The position numbers and the translations under genes were made by a program. From Actinomycetota bacterium (GTDB lineage Bacteria; Actinomycetota; Thermoleophilia; Gaiellales; F1-60-MAGs149), in contig JAPLCF010000032.1 of NCBI GenBank assembly GCA_026392355.1, positions 84,297-148,296 on the forward strand: a stretch of 64,000 nt of DNA. The letters are read 5' to 3'. Shown here piece by piece: positions 32,706-41,204 of the stretch. Each line of letters begins with the position of its first letter. Positions within the stretch are counted from its first letter, which is position 1. The notes beneath the pieces were generated by a model, which saw nothing but the letters and a program-made list of their open reading frames with translations, searched no databases and was not told where the DNA came from.

Positions 32706-34631
32706 TCAGGGAGCCGGCGCGGGAATGGTGTCGAGGACCACATACACCGATTCGTCGCCGCCGGAGAGCTTCGCGGCCCACATCAATGCGGAACGCCCCG
32801 CGTTCTCATCGTCCCAGGAGAAGGCCAGGTAGGTCCCATACAACAGCCAGGCCTCGTAGTTCTTCGGCTCGAGGCGAATCGCCTGCTCGAGGGCAGCGCG
32901 CGCACTCGCGTGGTCGCCGAGTGCCTCGTAGGCATCGGCCTCCGCCAGGAGCGGCGGCACGGACAGCGGGTTGTAGCGATGCGCGCTCGCGGCCTGCTGC
33001 AGCGCAGCCGTGGGGTTGTCGACGATCTGGTTCTGGCTCTCGACCGTCTGGCGGGCGCTGAGCCAAAACGGCAGGGCGAAGAGGCCGGCGGCAAGCAGTC
33101 CGACGCAGAGCACGCCGCTGATCGCACGCCACGGCACGGTGATGCGCGTCTGCTGCTGATCGGCGGGAGCAATCGCGGCAATCGCCGCGTAGACGATGAT
33201 GCCCTCGGCGGCCAGGCTCCAGTTGACGTCGACGAAGCCCTGCACGAGGAACGCGAGCGAGGCCATCGCGACAACAGCAGCGCCGATGGCGTCGTCCTTG
33301 CGGGGCCGCCGGATGCCTGCGATTGCCATCACGACGAGTGCGATGCCACCGACGATGAAGGGGATCCCGCCGAGGAGACCAACGCCGGCGAGCATCTCCA
33401 AGATCGTGTTGTGCGCCGAATCCGTCACCTGCGCAGGGTTCTGGGTGATCTGCTCGAGCAGGCGGAATGTCCCCGCTCCCCAGCCGTGCACGGGCTCTGC
33501 CGCGAAGCCATCCCAGGCTGTCGCCCACCAGTGGTCGCGGTAGTTCGAGCCGATGCCGACGCGCACGCCGGCCTGCCCGACCGGGCTTGTGAAACCTGCG
33601 CGGATCGCGTCGATGGTGCCCTGAATGCCGCCCGAGCGGATGATCACCGCAAGGGCCATCACGCCGACACCTCCGGCGGCGATCAGGAGCGTGCGGCGGG
33701 TGGCACGGCGTGGCGTCCCATACGGATCGTTGCCGGGCATCACGCGGTGGAAGACCGCGGCGATGGCCGCGCCGAGGACTACGGCGATGATCGTGGAGAC
33801 GATCAGTTGCCAGCCGGCCGCTTGCACGCTCTGCTCAGGCGCGGTGAAGGCGGTCCAGCGCGCCGCGCGGAAGCCGAGCGCGATGGCGGGGATGATCGCG
33901 ATCAGTCCCGCCAGGCGCATGCGGGGCGGCGTCGGCAGAACGAGCAGGAGGATCACGATGCCGATGACCGTCAGGCCCAGGCCTGAGCGCGACGAGGTGA
34001 GCACGAGGGCGAGGGCGTTGACGGCCGCGATGGCGCCACCAAGCGCCCGCAGGCGTACGTTGCGATGCGCAGCGAGGGCGAGTCCGCCGAAGACGCCAGC
34101 CAGCGCGAGGACGGCGAGGGCATTGGGGAGCGTGAGCGTGCCAGACAGGCGTGGACTCAGCTGGATACCCGAGGTCGCCGAGAACGAGCGCGCAATCAGC
34201 GCCCAGGTGCTGGCAACGGTGGCGACGGCCGTCAGGCCCGTGGCGAAGACCACGCCCGGTCGCCGGAGCAATGGGCCGAGGAGCAGTCCGAGCGCAAGCG
34301 CCCCGAGGTACCCGGACGCCAGGATCCCGGTGGAGACGGATTGCGCGGCCGACAAGGACCAAAAGCCCGAGAGTGCGGCGACGATCGCGAAGAGCGCGAG
34401 GCCGGCGGCCGCGACGAGCGTCGCCCGGTTCGGGAGCACGAAGGGCCAACGACCGCAGGCCATCAGCCCGAGCACGATGCCGGCTGGCAGGGCAGTGCTC
34501 GCGGAGATCAACTCTGCGGCACCCGGGGCGATGCCGCCAGCGCCGAAGAAGACGCCCCACAGAGCGAGAATCACGGAGGGTGCCGCCAGCAGCACGGCGG
34601 CGGTCGGACTCAGGCGGGGAAGCGGACGCAC
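32706..34631 (-). CDS. O-antigen ligase / polymerase-like membrane protein (Wzy/WaaL type) with TPR tail
   Basis: A 641-residue polytopic membrane protein with ten to twelve transmembrane helices between residues 10 and 510. A large extracellular loop after about residue 340 contains RDHWWATAWDGFAAEPVHGWGAGTFRLLEQI and TDSAHNTILEMLAGVGLLG, the family signature including the key HN region. The last 110 residues look like one or two TPR units (ALEQAIRLEPKNYEAWLLYGTYLA). It probably polymerises or attaches surface glycan. GTG at 34631 is 6 nt after TACCAT, and CAAGGA in between could also act as a Shine-Dalgarno. Confidence 0.85.
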   Translation of the reverse strand: MRPLPRLSPTAAVLLAAPSVILALWGVFFGAGGIAPGAAELISASTALPAGIVLGLMACGRWPFVLPNRATLVAAAGLALFAIVAALSGFWSLSAAQSVSTGILASGYLGALALGLLLGPLLRRPGVVFATGLTAVATVASTWALIARSFSATSGIQLSPRLSGTLTLPNALAVLALAGVFGGLALAAHRNVRLRALGGAIAAVNALALVLTSSRSGLGLTVIGIVILLLVLPTPPRMRLAGLIAIIPAIALGFRAARWTAFTAPEQSVQAAGWQLIVSTIIAVVLGAAIAAVFHRVMPGNDPYGTPRRATRRTLLIAAGGVGVMALAVIIRSGGIQGTIDAIRAGFTSPVGQAGVRVGIGSNYRDHWWATAWDGFAAEPVHGWGAGTFRLLEQITQNPAQVTDSAHNTILEMLAGVGLLGGIPFIVGGIALVVMAIAGIRRPRKDDAIGAAVVAMASLAFLVQGFVDVNWSLAAEGIIVYAAIAAIAPADQQQTRITVPWRAISGVLCVGLLAAGLFALPFWLSARQTVESQNQIVDNPTAALQQAASAHRYNPLSVPPLLAEADAYEALGDHASARAALEQAIRLEPKNYEAWLLYGTYLAFSWDDENAGRSALMWAAKLSGGDESVYVVLDTIPAPAP

Positions 34632-34665
34632 TCCTTGATGGTACGTGCCGTAGCGCCGAGGGCGG

Positions 34666-35241
34666 TTAGTGGCGGGTGAGCGGGTCCGCGACGATCATCA
34701 GCAGGCGCGCATCGCCGAGCTGATCCTTGCGGACGCCGTCCATCGGCTGCGCCACGGCATTGTCGAGGTGCATGCGCTTGATCAAGTCGTTGGCGGCGGA
34801 CTTGCCGGCAGGGTCGTTGCCCTTGTACATCACGTAGGTGCGCATGTAGCTGTGATCCGGCGCATCGCCGACGCTGACGATCGGGTACTTCTTGAGCATT
34901 AGCTGGCGCGCGGCCTCAGCTGCGGTGCCGTCGGCGCCGACGCCATTCCAGATGACGAGCGGCGTCTGCGTGACGGGCGGTGCCGGCACGGCGACCTCGA
35001 CCTTGGTGGCGGCAGCCGCCGACGAGCGGTGCGTCAACTTGTCGACGAGCGAGAATCCGAGCCACACCATCACGCCCGCGATGATCAGGCCGCCGGCGAG
35101 GACGCCCCAGAGGGCGAACCGCTCGGCGAAGCGGCGTCGGCGGACGGCAACCCACGCGCCGGTATCGAGGAGGAAGGGATTCTCTGCAGCAGCCATAGCG
35201 AGAGGAGCCTTCTCCGCGCTATCCGTCGTTCCTGCCGACAT
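34666..35241 (-). CDS. LytR_C domain membrane protein
   Basis: A 191-residue bitopic protein: a cytosolic N-terminus, a transmembrane helix at about 44-66 and an extracellular LytR C-terminal domain at about 90-188 (VIWNGVGADGTAAEAARQL, then YMRTYVMYKGND and LGDARLLMIVADP). Such domains occur alone or at the end of LytR-CpsA-Psr ligases attaching polymers to the cell wall; the catalytic LCP domain is absent here. It is divergent from tmk and lies upstream of the O-antigen-ligase-like gene on the same strand (34 bp). Confidence 0.8.
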   Translation of the reverse strand: MSAGTTDSAEKAPLAMAAAENPFLLDTGAWVAVRRRRFAERFALWGVLAGGLIIAGVMVWLGFSLVDKLTHRSSAAAATKVEVAVPAPPVTQTPLVIWNGVGADGTAAEAARQLMLKKYPIVSVGDAPDHSYMRTYVMYKGNDPAGKSAANDLIKRMHLDNAVAQPMDGVRKDQLGDARLLMIVADPLTRH

Positions 35242-35276
35242 GCGCCGAAAACGGCCCTGCGGACTACTCTTGTTAC

Positions 35277-35864
35277 ATGTTCGTGAGCCTCGAGGGCCCC
35301 GACGGGGTCGGCAAGACCACCCAGGCTGCTCTGCTGGCTGAGCGCCTGCGGGCTATGGGACTCGAGGTCGTGCAATGTCGCGAGCCGGGCGGGACCGAGC
35401 TGGGCGAGCGCGTTCGGGCTGTTCTGCTCGATCCGCAGGTCACGATGGGCGACCGTGCCGAGGCGCTGCTGTTCGCCGCGGCGCGCGCGGAGATCACCCA
35501 AGAGGTGATCGCCCCGGCGGTCGAGCGCGGTGCGTGGGTCGTGTGTGATCGCTTCATCGATAGCTCGCTGGTCTATCAGGGCATCGCGCGCGGCATTGGC
35601 ATCGAGCCGATTCTCGATGTCTCGCTGTTCGCGACCGGGGGCGTGCTGCCGGCGCGCACGCTCGTGCTGCACGGCGTCGATCGCCGTGATGACGAGCCCG
35701 ACCGGATGGAGGCCGCCGGCGCCGATTTCCATGCGCGTGTCGCTGCAGGCTTTATCGAGCTGGCTGCGTTGGAGCCCGAGCGCATTCGACTCGTTGACGC
35801 GCGCGGTGCGCAGGATGAGGTCGCTGGCCGTATCTGGGACGCGCTCGAGGGGCTGCATCCATGA
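35277..35864 (+). CDS. tmk: Thymidylate kinase
   Basis: Phosphorylates dTMP to dTDP. The 195-residue protein has P-loop GPDGVGKTTQ (8-17), REPGGTELGERVR with the DR/E substrate loop, DRFIDSSLVYQG and the lid DRRDDEPDRME. ATG at 35277 follows TACTCT (35265-35270) by 6 nt with no Shine-Dalgarno, consistent with a leaderless mRNA. It begins the conserved tmk-holB-ricT block in which each gene overlaps the next by four bases. Confidence 0.96.
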   Translation: MFVSLEGPDGVGKTTQAALLAERLRAMGLEVVQCREPGGTELGERVRAVLLDPQVTMGDRAEALLFAAARAEITQEVIAPAVERGAWVVCDRFIDSSLVYQGIARGIGIEPILDVSLFATGGVLPARTLVLHGVDRRDDEPDRMEAAGADFHARVAAGFIELAALEPERIRLVDARGAQDEVAGRIWDALEGLHP

Positions 35865-36979
35865 CGCTCGCCCTGCCCGGCCAGCCGCGCGCCGAGGTCC
35901 TGCTCAATGCCGGGCTGCGAGAGCCGGCACATGCCTATCTGCTGCACGGCCCTGCCGGTACGGGCAAGCGCGATGCCGCCCGTGCCTTCGCGGCCGAGCT
36001 GCTCGGCTGCGATGTGCGCCGCATCGTCCCCGGCAGCCATCCCGACCTCGCGATGATCGAGCCGGAGGGCGAGTCGCTGCTCGTCGACCAGGTGCACGAG
36101 TTGTCGGGTGCACTGCGCTATCGCCCGCAAGAGGCGGTGCGGCGCGTCGGCATCGTCGACGAAGCCGATCGCCTCAACCGCGATGCCGCCAACGCGTTCC
36201 TGAAGACGCTCGAGGAGCCGCCCGGCGACGTCGTGTTGATCCTGATCGCCGACGATGTCCAGCGCGTGCTGCCGACGGTGCGCTCGCGCTGCCAGCCGAT
36301 TGCCTTCCCGCCGCTGGCGGCCGGCGCGATCGCCGCGCGCCTCACTGCCACTGGCATTGACGCCGCGGCGGCACAGCGCATCGGCGTGCGCTCACGCGGC
36401 GACCTCGCCTTCGCCAACCGGCTCGCTGCGGACGCCTCTGTCGGCACGTGGATCGATGGTGTTGAGCGCGACGTCGCGGCGCTCTTGACAGACGGGTTGG
36501 CCGAGGACGCGGCGGTGCAGCGCACCTACGCCGGCATCAAGGCGGTGGGCGATGCCGCCGAGGCGGAGGCCCAGCTGGTGACGGCCGCGCAGCTCGAGCG
36601 GCTGGACAAGCTGCCGTCGTCGCGTGAGCTCGACCGCGAGCGCAAGCGCATCGAGACGGGCGGCAAGACGACCGCCAGCCGGCGCCGGCGCCGCGCCGAG
36701 ACCGACATGATGCGCGCTGTGATCGCCACCGTGCAGCTTGTAATCCGCGATGTCCTAGTGGTGCAGGCCGATGCGCCTGATCGCGTCGGGTCGAGCGTCC
36801 CTGTCGACGTGCTGGCCGCGATCAGTGAGCGCGTTCCCCGCAGCCGCCTAGAGCAGGCACTGACGGGCGTTGACGACGTCCGCCGCGCACTGAGCCAGCC
36901 GATCAACGGACCACTGGCACTCGCCGCCGTCTATGCGCGTGTCGGTCTGGCGCGTCGGCGCGAGGCGGTGACCGCATGA
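35861..36979 (+). CDS. holB: DNA polymerase III subunit delta' (clamp loader)
   Basis: AAA+ clamp-loader subunit of 372 residues. The Walker A-like loop is GPAGTGKRDAARAFA, the Walker B region RRVGIVDEADRLNRDAANAFLKTLEEPP, and the SRC motif with the arginine finger is VRSRCQPIAFP. The four zinc-ligand cysteines seen in many delta'/gamma subunits are not evident in the loop after the P-loop. The ATG overlaps the tmk stop (ATGA). The C-terminal collar region is longer and more basic (RKRIETGGKTTASRRRRR) than usual. Confidence 0.93.
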   Translation: MTLALPGQPRAEVLLNAGLREPAHAYLLHGPAGTGKRDAARAFAAELLGCDVRRIVPGSHPDLAMIEPEGESLLVDQVHELSGALRYRPQEAVRRVGIVDEADRLNRDAANAFLKTLEEPPGDVVLILIADDVQRVLPTVRSRCQPIAFPPLAAGAIAARLTATGIDAAAAQRIGVRSRGDLAFANRLAADASVGTWIDGVERDVAALLTDGLAEDAAVQRTYAGIKAVGDAAEAEAQLVTAAQLERLDKLPSSRELDRERKRIETGGKTTASRRRRRAETDMMRAVIATVQLVIRDVLVVQADAPDRVGSSVPVDVLAAISERVPRSRLEQALTGVDDVRRALSQPINGPLALAAVYARVGLARRREAVTA

Positions 36980-37773
36980 TCGTCGTCGGTGTCGTGTTCC
37001 AATCCGGCGGCAAGGTCGAGCCGCTTGATCCCAACGGGCACGAGCTCGCATGGAACGATCGTGTGATCTGCGAGACCTCGCGCGGCGAGGAGTATGGCCG
37101 CGTCGTCCAGGCCGCGCACGAGCACGAGGGCAAGGTGCCCGAGCGCGTCTTCCGTGTGCTGCGCAAGGGCACGCCCGACGACGATGCACTGCGCCGCGAG
37201 CAGCGCGAACGCGCCGCCGAGGTGCGTCGCGTCTTCCGACGCGAGGTCGTTAAGCGTCATCAGGGCATCAAGGTGCACGGCGCCGAGATGCCCTTCGATG
37301 GTCGCCGCGTCGTGATTGGGTACACGAGCGAAGTGCGCATCGACCTGCGCCCGATTGCCGAGGACGTTGGCCGTCAGTTGAACGTCCGCATCGAGGCACG
37401 ACAAGTCGGGCCGCGTGATGGCGCGCGCGTGACGGGCGGCTACGGCCTCTGCGGCGACGTCCTCTGCTGCACGCGCTTCCCGGCACACGAGACGCGCATC
37501 ACACTGCGGATGGCGAAGGACCAGGACCTGCCCGTCAACCCCGGACGCGTCACCGGATTGTGTGGTCGCCTGCGCTGCTGCCTCGCCTTCGAGCATCCGG
37601 TGTACAAGTCGTTCCGCGATCGCGCGCCCGCGGTTGGCCGCACGGTCGAGACGCCGGAAGGGCGGGGCGTCGTGCGTGGCATCAACGTGCCGTCCGATTC
37701 GGTGATCGTGCGCTTCGACGACGATCGCGAGCTCCCCGTCCGGCTCGATGACGTGCGCGAAGTTGCGCGCTGA
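36976..37773 (+). CDS. ricT: PSP1 domain protein (RicT/YaaT-like)
   Basis: A 265-residue protein of the PSP1 family. The cysteine pairs GYGLCGDVLCCTRF and TGLCGRLRCCLAFE are the iron-sulfur ligand motifs known from RicT (YaaT), part of the RicAFT complex that affects RNase Y processing in Bacillus. The position directly after tmk and holB matches Bacillus. ATG overlaps holB (ATGA). The C-terminal 40 residues form an extra small beta domain (GRGVVRGINVPSDSVIVRF). Confidence 0.93.
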   Translation: MIVVGVVFQSGGKVEPLDPNGHELAWNDRVICETSRGEEYGRVVQAAHEHEGKVPERVFRVLRKGTPDDDALRREQRERAAEVRRVFRREVVKRHQGIKVHGAEMPFDGRRVVIGYTSEVRIDLRPIAEDVGRQLNVRIEARQVGPRDGARVTGGYGLCGDVLCCTRFPAHETRITLRMAKDQDLPVNPGRVTGLCGRLRCCLAFEHPVYKSFRDRAPAVGRTVETPEGRGVVRGINVPSDSVIVRFDDDRELPVRLDDVREVAR

Positions 37774-37842
37774 CGCCGAATCCGGGAGAACCCGCAGTGT
37801 CATCTGTCGTACAGTTCATGTGCATTCCCTAGGAGGCCTGAC

Positions 37843-38274
37843 ATGGGCGTTGTCGCGGTTGGCGTAGATGGTTCGGATCGTTCGGTTCCCGCCCTGGAGT
37901 GGGCTGGTAAAGAGGCGGCGGCGCACGGCCATACGCTGCGCGTCGTGACTGCCTGGTCGATTCCCGTCACGGCTCTCAGCCCCGGCGGCCTGCCCGCGCC
38001 GTATCCGATCGACGAGCTCGAGGGTGACGCACGCGCCGCGCAAGACGCCGTGATCGCGAAGGCCAACATTCCCGCCGGTGTGGAGATCGAGCATCACGTC
38101 GTCGAGGGTGGCCCAGGTGCCGTGCTGCTCGACGCGGCCGAGTCGGCCGACCTGATCGTGGTTGGATCGCGCGGACACGGCGGCTTCACCGGCCTGCTGC
38201 TCGGCTCGGTCAGCCAGCAGGTCACCGGCCATGCGGCCTGCCCGGTCGTCGTGGTCCCGACCGCACACCACTAG
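37843..38274 (+). CDS. Universal stress protein (UspA family)
   Basis: A 143-residue UspA fold protein, likely ATP-binding: VAVGVDGSDRSVPALEWAGKEA at the N-terminus and the signature GSRGHGGFTGLLLGSVSQQVTGHAACPVVVV at the C-terminus (G-2x-G-9x-G-S/T). It has a strong Shine-Dalgarno (TAGGAGGCC) before ATG at 37843. The following RidA gene starts inside its stop codon, so the two are co-translated. Confidence 0.93.
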   Translation: MGVVAVGVDGSDRSVPALEWAGKEAAAHGHTLRVVTAWSIPVTALSPGGLPAPYPIDELEGDARAAQDAVIAKANIPAGVEIEHHVVEGGPGAVLLDAAESADLIVVGSRGHGGFTGLLLGSVSQQVTGHAACPVVVVPTAHH

Positions 38275-38804
38275 TGGGCGCGCATGCGCGCGCGACCGCG
38301 CTCGGGATCCTCGACGTGGATCTCGCCGCGATGTATGGCAACGAGGACCCGTCCGGCGCGATGTTCGTGTCGCACGTCGCCCATGGCGACCTGTTGCACC
38401 TGTCGGGCACGGTCGCCACGCATGACGGCGCGGCGTACCTGCCGGGCATCGTCGGCCAATACGTCTCGATCGACGAGGCGCGCGACGCCGCGCGCGTGGC
38501 GTGCATCGAGAGCATTCGCGTGATGGCCTTCGCCCTTGGTTCGCTCGACCGCGTGCAGCGCATGATCACGCTGACGGGCTACGTCAACTCCGCGCCGGAC
38601 TTCGAGGAGCAGCCGCGCGTCATCAACGGGGCGACTGAGCTGCTCGTCGAGGTGTTTGGTCAGGCGGGGCTCTGTGCTCGCGCGGCGATCGGTTGCCAGG
38701 GCCTCGCGATGAACTCCTCGTTCGAGCTGGTGATGACGTGCCAGTTCGATGGCGGCGACGTCGTCTCGGCGCTACCGACGCCGGCCGCTGCCCCGCTGCA
38801 CTAG
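38274..38804 (+). CDS. RidA family (YjgF/YER057c) protein
   Basis: A 176-residue member of the reactive-enamine deaminase superfamily, with an N-terminal extension compared with 130-residue RidA. The core contains HLSGTVATHDGAAYLPG, the helix DEARDAARVACIESIRVM, and VQRMITLTGYVNSAPDF with INGATELLVEVFGQAG. The arginine normally seen near the C-terminus for enamine binding appears in GLCARAAIGCQGLAMNSSFE. GTG at 38274 overlaps the preceding TAG stop by one base. Substrate unknown. Confidence 0.85.
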   Translation: MGAHARATALGILDVDLAAMYGNEDPSGAMFVSHVAHGDLLHLSGTVATHDGAAYLPGIVGQYVSIDEARDAARVACIESIRVMAFALGSLDRVQRMITLTGYVNSAPDFEEQPRVINGATELLVEVFGQAGLCARAAIGCQGLAMNSSFELVMTCQFDGGDVVSALPTPAAAPLH

Positions 38805-38853
38805 GGCAGCGGGGCGTGGAGCCGGCCGGCTCCCCGTCAGGGAGAGCCGGCCG
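38790..38853. terminator. Two adjacent hairpins between convergent ridA and GH5 genes
   Basis: Hairpin one has perfect arms at 38790-38799 and 38806-38815 and contains the ridA stop codon in its loop. Hairpin two has 10-bp arms CGGCCGGCTC (38823-38832) and its complement (38844-38853). Together they fill most of the gap between convergent genes and can terminate transcription from both sides; no T-run is present. Confidence 0.6.
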
Positions 38854-38869
38854 TACCTACCTGCTTGCG

Positions 38870-41002
38870 TCAGGCGCGCGCAGCAGCGAGCTGACGAGCC
38901 TGGCGGATCCGCTTCGCCTTGTCGACGGGCCGCACCTGGGTCGCCTTGCCGCTGCGTGCGGTCGCGACGGCGGTTGTCGTCGACGCGATCTCGGTCACGC
39001 TGATCGCCGTCGGCTCGCCCGTGCCAGTGGCACAGAAGCCGAAGGCAGCGACGCTGGCGCGCGGGGCAACGGAGGCCGCCCAGCTCGGTGCCGTCACCGT
39101 GACGACGTTGCCGCTGCGGGCAACCGTGCCGTTCCAGCTGTCGGTGATCTTGACGCTGCTCGGCAGCGTGAAGACCAGCTTCCAGTTGGTCGACGACCGG
39201 GTGCCCGTGTTCGCGATCGTGAAGCTGCGGCAGAAGCCACTGTTCCAGGTCGAGTCCTTCTTCACGGTGGCCGCCAGCGTCACCGTGCCGGGGGCCGGCG
39301 TCGGGGTCGGCGTCGGTGCCGGGGTGGGTGCCGGCGTGGGTGCCGGGGTGGGCGTCGGTGCCGGGGTGGGCGTCGGCGTCGGGGTGGGTGCCGGGGTCGG
39401 CGTCGTGCCGGCCGCGTGCGTCGTCACCACGATGCTATTCAGCTGTCCCGCGGCAGAACCCGACACGCAGAGTCCAGTGTCGGCGTAGCTTCCTCCAGCC
39501 ACGGCCTTGGCCCAGCTCGGTGCGATGACCGAGTAGTCACTGCCGGTGTTCGTGAAGGTACCGCCCCACGTGCTCGCCACCGAGCCACTCGTGGGGACCG
39601 AGAAGGTGATCCTGTCGATCACCAGGTCACTGGCGGTCGCATTGCTGATCACCAGCTTGCCGCACCAGCCGCCAGCCCACTGCGTGTCAATGGCAACTCG
39701 CGTGCTGACCACGCCCGGCGTCGGGGCCGGCGTCGGAGTCGGCGTCGGCGTCGGGGTCGGCGTCGGAGTGGGGGTCGGCGTCGGCGTCGGGGTGGGAGTC
39801 GGCGTCGGTGCCGCGCCCCCATCGGCCGGCCGACGCATGAGGCGCTTCAGCAGCGCCATCTTGTCGGCGTGCACGGTGCGCCAGTCGTCCTGGAGCACGC
39901 CGCCGGTATCACCCGAGTTGGGGTTCCAGGACCAATAGGTCCAGCTGATGCCCTGCTGCTCGAGGTACGTGGCGAACTGGTTGATCCAGCGTCCCTCGAC
40001 CGTGTCGGTGCCGACGTTCTTCGCGCCGAACTCGCCGATCAGGATCGGTGCAATGTTCTGCTCCTTGATGTAGCCGAAGCCCTTCTGCCAACGGTCGGCG
40101 AGGATCGCGCCCATGTTCGGATCAGAGAACCACGGCTGGGCAAAGACGCCCGGGCCGTACTCATGCGGCGAGTAGACGACGCGGTTGGGGACGGAGAGGC
40201 GGACGGGGTTGTTACGCACGCCCTCGAGGTTGCCGCCCCACCAGTGGCGGTCGAGCTGATTACCACCCGCGACGGGGCCTTCGATGCCCTCGACGAGGAT
40301 CAGCCAGTTGGGGGCCTTGGCCAGCACGGCGTTACCGCCACGCTCGGCCGCGCGGCGCCAGTCGTTGGCGCCACCGGTGCCCCAGGTGGCCTCGCCATGC
40401 GGCTCGTTCTTCAGATCGGCGCCGATCACGTTCGGCGTGTTGGCGTAGCGCGTGGCCAGCTTGCTCCAGGCCGCCACCCAAGCGTCCTCGGTGTACCCAC
40501 CCAGGCCGTACCAGAGCGGATGCATGAAGGAATCGTCGGTCGTGGAGTGGTTGTCAAGGATGATCATCAGGCCCTGGCGACCGGCCTCCGCGATGATGAT
40601 GTCCATCACCTGCTGCGGCGTCTTGCCCTGCAGCTCGGCGTTCTTGCCACCGCCGTAATCGATACCGCTGGTGGTGGGCGCGTCCAGCATCTGGAGCGAG
40701 AACGGCATGCGGATCGTATTGAAGCCATTCGCCTTGATCTGGGCGAGCATGTCCTTGTAGTCGCGCGACCAGAGGCCGTGCGGGGTGTGGATGCTGGTCT
40801 CGAAGCCGAACCAGTTGACGCCCTGTAGGACGACCTCGTTGCCGCTGGCGTCAACGATCGTGCTGCCCTGGGTCTTCAGGGGCAGCTGCGGCGCGGCCTG
40901 TGCCGTCCCGGCTAGCGCCAACAGTGCCAACAGCGCGGCGGCAACGAGCGCGACGATCGCGGGGCGTTGTCTGTGTGTATGGGGTGTGCGGTTGACCATC
41001 AT
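38870..41002 (-). CDS. Secreted GH5 glycoside hydrolase (cellulase-like) with two CBM2 modules
   Basis: A 710-residue secreted enzyme, probably an endoglucanase or mannanase. Signal peptide 1-36 ([14 protein letters not shown]). GH5 domain about 37-390 with acid/base Glu in [11 protein letters not shown] (about 197) and nucleophile Glu in [10 protein letters not shown] (about 322). A Pro-Thr linker (395-429), a CBM2-like module (429-530), a second Pro-Thr linker (530-570) and a classical CBM2 (571-665) follow. A basic Arg/Ala-rich tail ([17 protein letters not shown]) ends the protein and is shared with the GH18 enzyme next door. ATG at 41002 follows GGAAG; the leader of about 200 bp holds the TGTG-type site at 41108-41125. 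Confidence 0.9.
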   Translation of the reverse strand: MMVNRTPHTHRQRPAIVALVAAALLALLALAGTAQAAPQLPLKTQGSTIVDASGNEVVLQGVNWFGFETSIHTPHGLWSRDYKDMLAQIKANGFNTIRMPFSLQMLDAPTTSGIDYGGGKNAELQGKTPQQVMDIIIAEAGRQGLMIILDNHSTTDDSFMHPLWYGLGGYTEDAWVAAWSKLATRYANTPNVIGADLKNEPHGEATWGTGGANDWRRAAERGGNAVLAKAPNWLILVEGIEGPVAGGNQLDRHWWGGNLEGVRNNPVRLSVPNRVVYSPHEYGPGVFAQPWFSDPNMGAILADRWQKGFGYIKEQNIAPILIGEFGAKNVGTDTVEGRWINQFATYLEQQGISWTYWSWNPNSGDTGGVLQDDWRTVHADKMALLKRLMRRPADGGAAPTPTPTPTPTPTPTPTPTPTPTPTPTPAPTPGVVSTRVAIDTQWAGGWCGKLVISNATASDLVIDRITFSVPTSGSVASTWGGTFTNTGSDYSVIAPSWAKAVAGGSYADTGLCVSGSAAGQLNSIVVTTHAAGTTPTPAPTPTPTPTPAPTPTPAPTPAPTPAPTPTPTPAPGTVTLAATVKKDSTWNSGFCRSFTIANTGTRSSTNWKLVFTLPSSVKITDSWNGTVARSGNVVTVTAPSWAASVAPRASVAAFGFCATGTGEPTAISVTEIASTTTAVATARSGKATQVRPVDKAKRIRQARQLAAARA
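39287..39405 (-). repeat. Pro-Thr linker repeat in the GH5 gene (second linker)
   Basis: Low-complexity tandem repeats of a GTCGGC/GCCGGG-type hexamer on the plus strand, encoding (PTPA)n and (PTPT)n on the minus strand. It joins the two CBM2 modules. Length may vary by slippage. Confidence 0.85.
39716..39815 (-). repeat. Pro-Thr linker repeat in the GH5 gene (first linker)
   Basis: Near-perfect GTCGGC/GTCGGG/GTCGGA hexamer repeats coding for uninterrupted (PT)n between the catalytic domain and the first CBM2. A likely site of slippage and assembly error. Confidence 0.85.
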
Positions 41003-41107
41003 CGTTCGTACTCGCTTCCTACGGTTGTAACTCTTCTGATGGGGCTGACCCCCGCCCTCCAGGCATCTGACGCCGAAAATGGTGCGTGTGGTGCTACCTC
41101 CCGCCGA

Positions 41108-41125
41108 TTCGTGCGTGGGCTCACA
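41108..41125 (-). promoter_or_regulatory. Conserved upstream element of the GH5 gene (TGTGAGCC-N4-CACGAA)
   Basis: On the minus strand the site reads TGTGAGCCCACGCACGAA and lies 105 bp before the GH5 ATG. A 15-of-18 match lies 101 bp before the GH18 ATG. The TGTG-N6-CGCA core is one mismatch from a TGTG-N6-CACA palindrome as bound by CRP-type regulators. Confidence 0.45.
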
Positions 41126-41162
41126 CAACGCGGCCGGATCGTCGAAGGCTCGGCCGCTCGCG

Positions 41163-41199
41163 AGTGCCTCTCCCCGCAGCGCAGGCGGGGAGAGGCACT
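41163..41199 (-). terminator. Hairpin after the GH18 gene
   Basis: Perfect 15-bp arms (41163-41177 and 41185-41199) with a 7-nt loop, starting six bases after the GH18 stop codon. No T-run follows. It probably ends the GH18 message before the GH5 leader. Confidence 0.65.
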
Positions 41200-41204
41200 G
41201 ATGC

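Noticed and set aside
39287..39815. CRISPR-like or minisatellite arrays
   Set aside because: The hexamer repeats are in frame and encode Pro-Thr linkers of the GH5 enzyme; there are no spacers and no cas genes.
38693..40828. Long plus-strand frame opposite the GH5 gene
   Set aside because: Its product is low-complexity Arg/Gly/Ala sequence made by reading the Pro-Thr linker and CBM2 DNA backwards; similar shadows lie opposite the DUF11, pgi and epimerase genes.
41003..41204. Cyclic-di-GMP or cyclic-di-AMP riboswitch upstream of the GH5 gene
   Set aside because: CACGCA occurs once, but the other conserved blocks of those riboswitches (for example the GACGCAAAG-type element) are missing and the GH18 leader does not fold alike.
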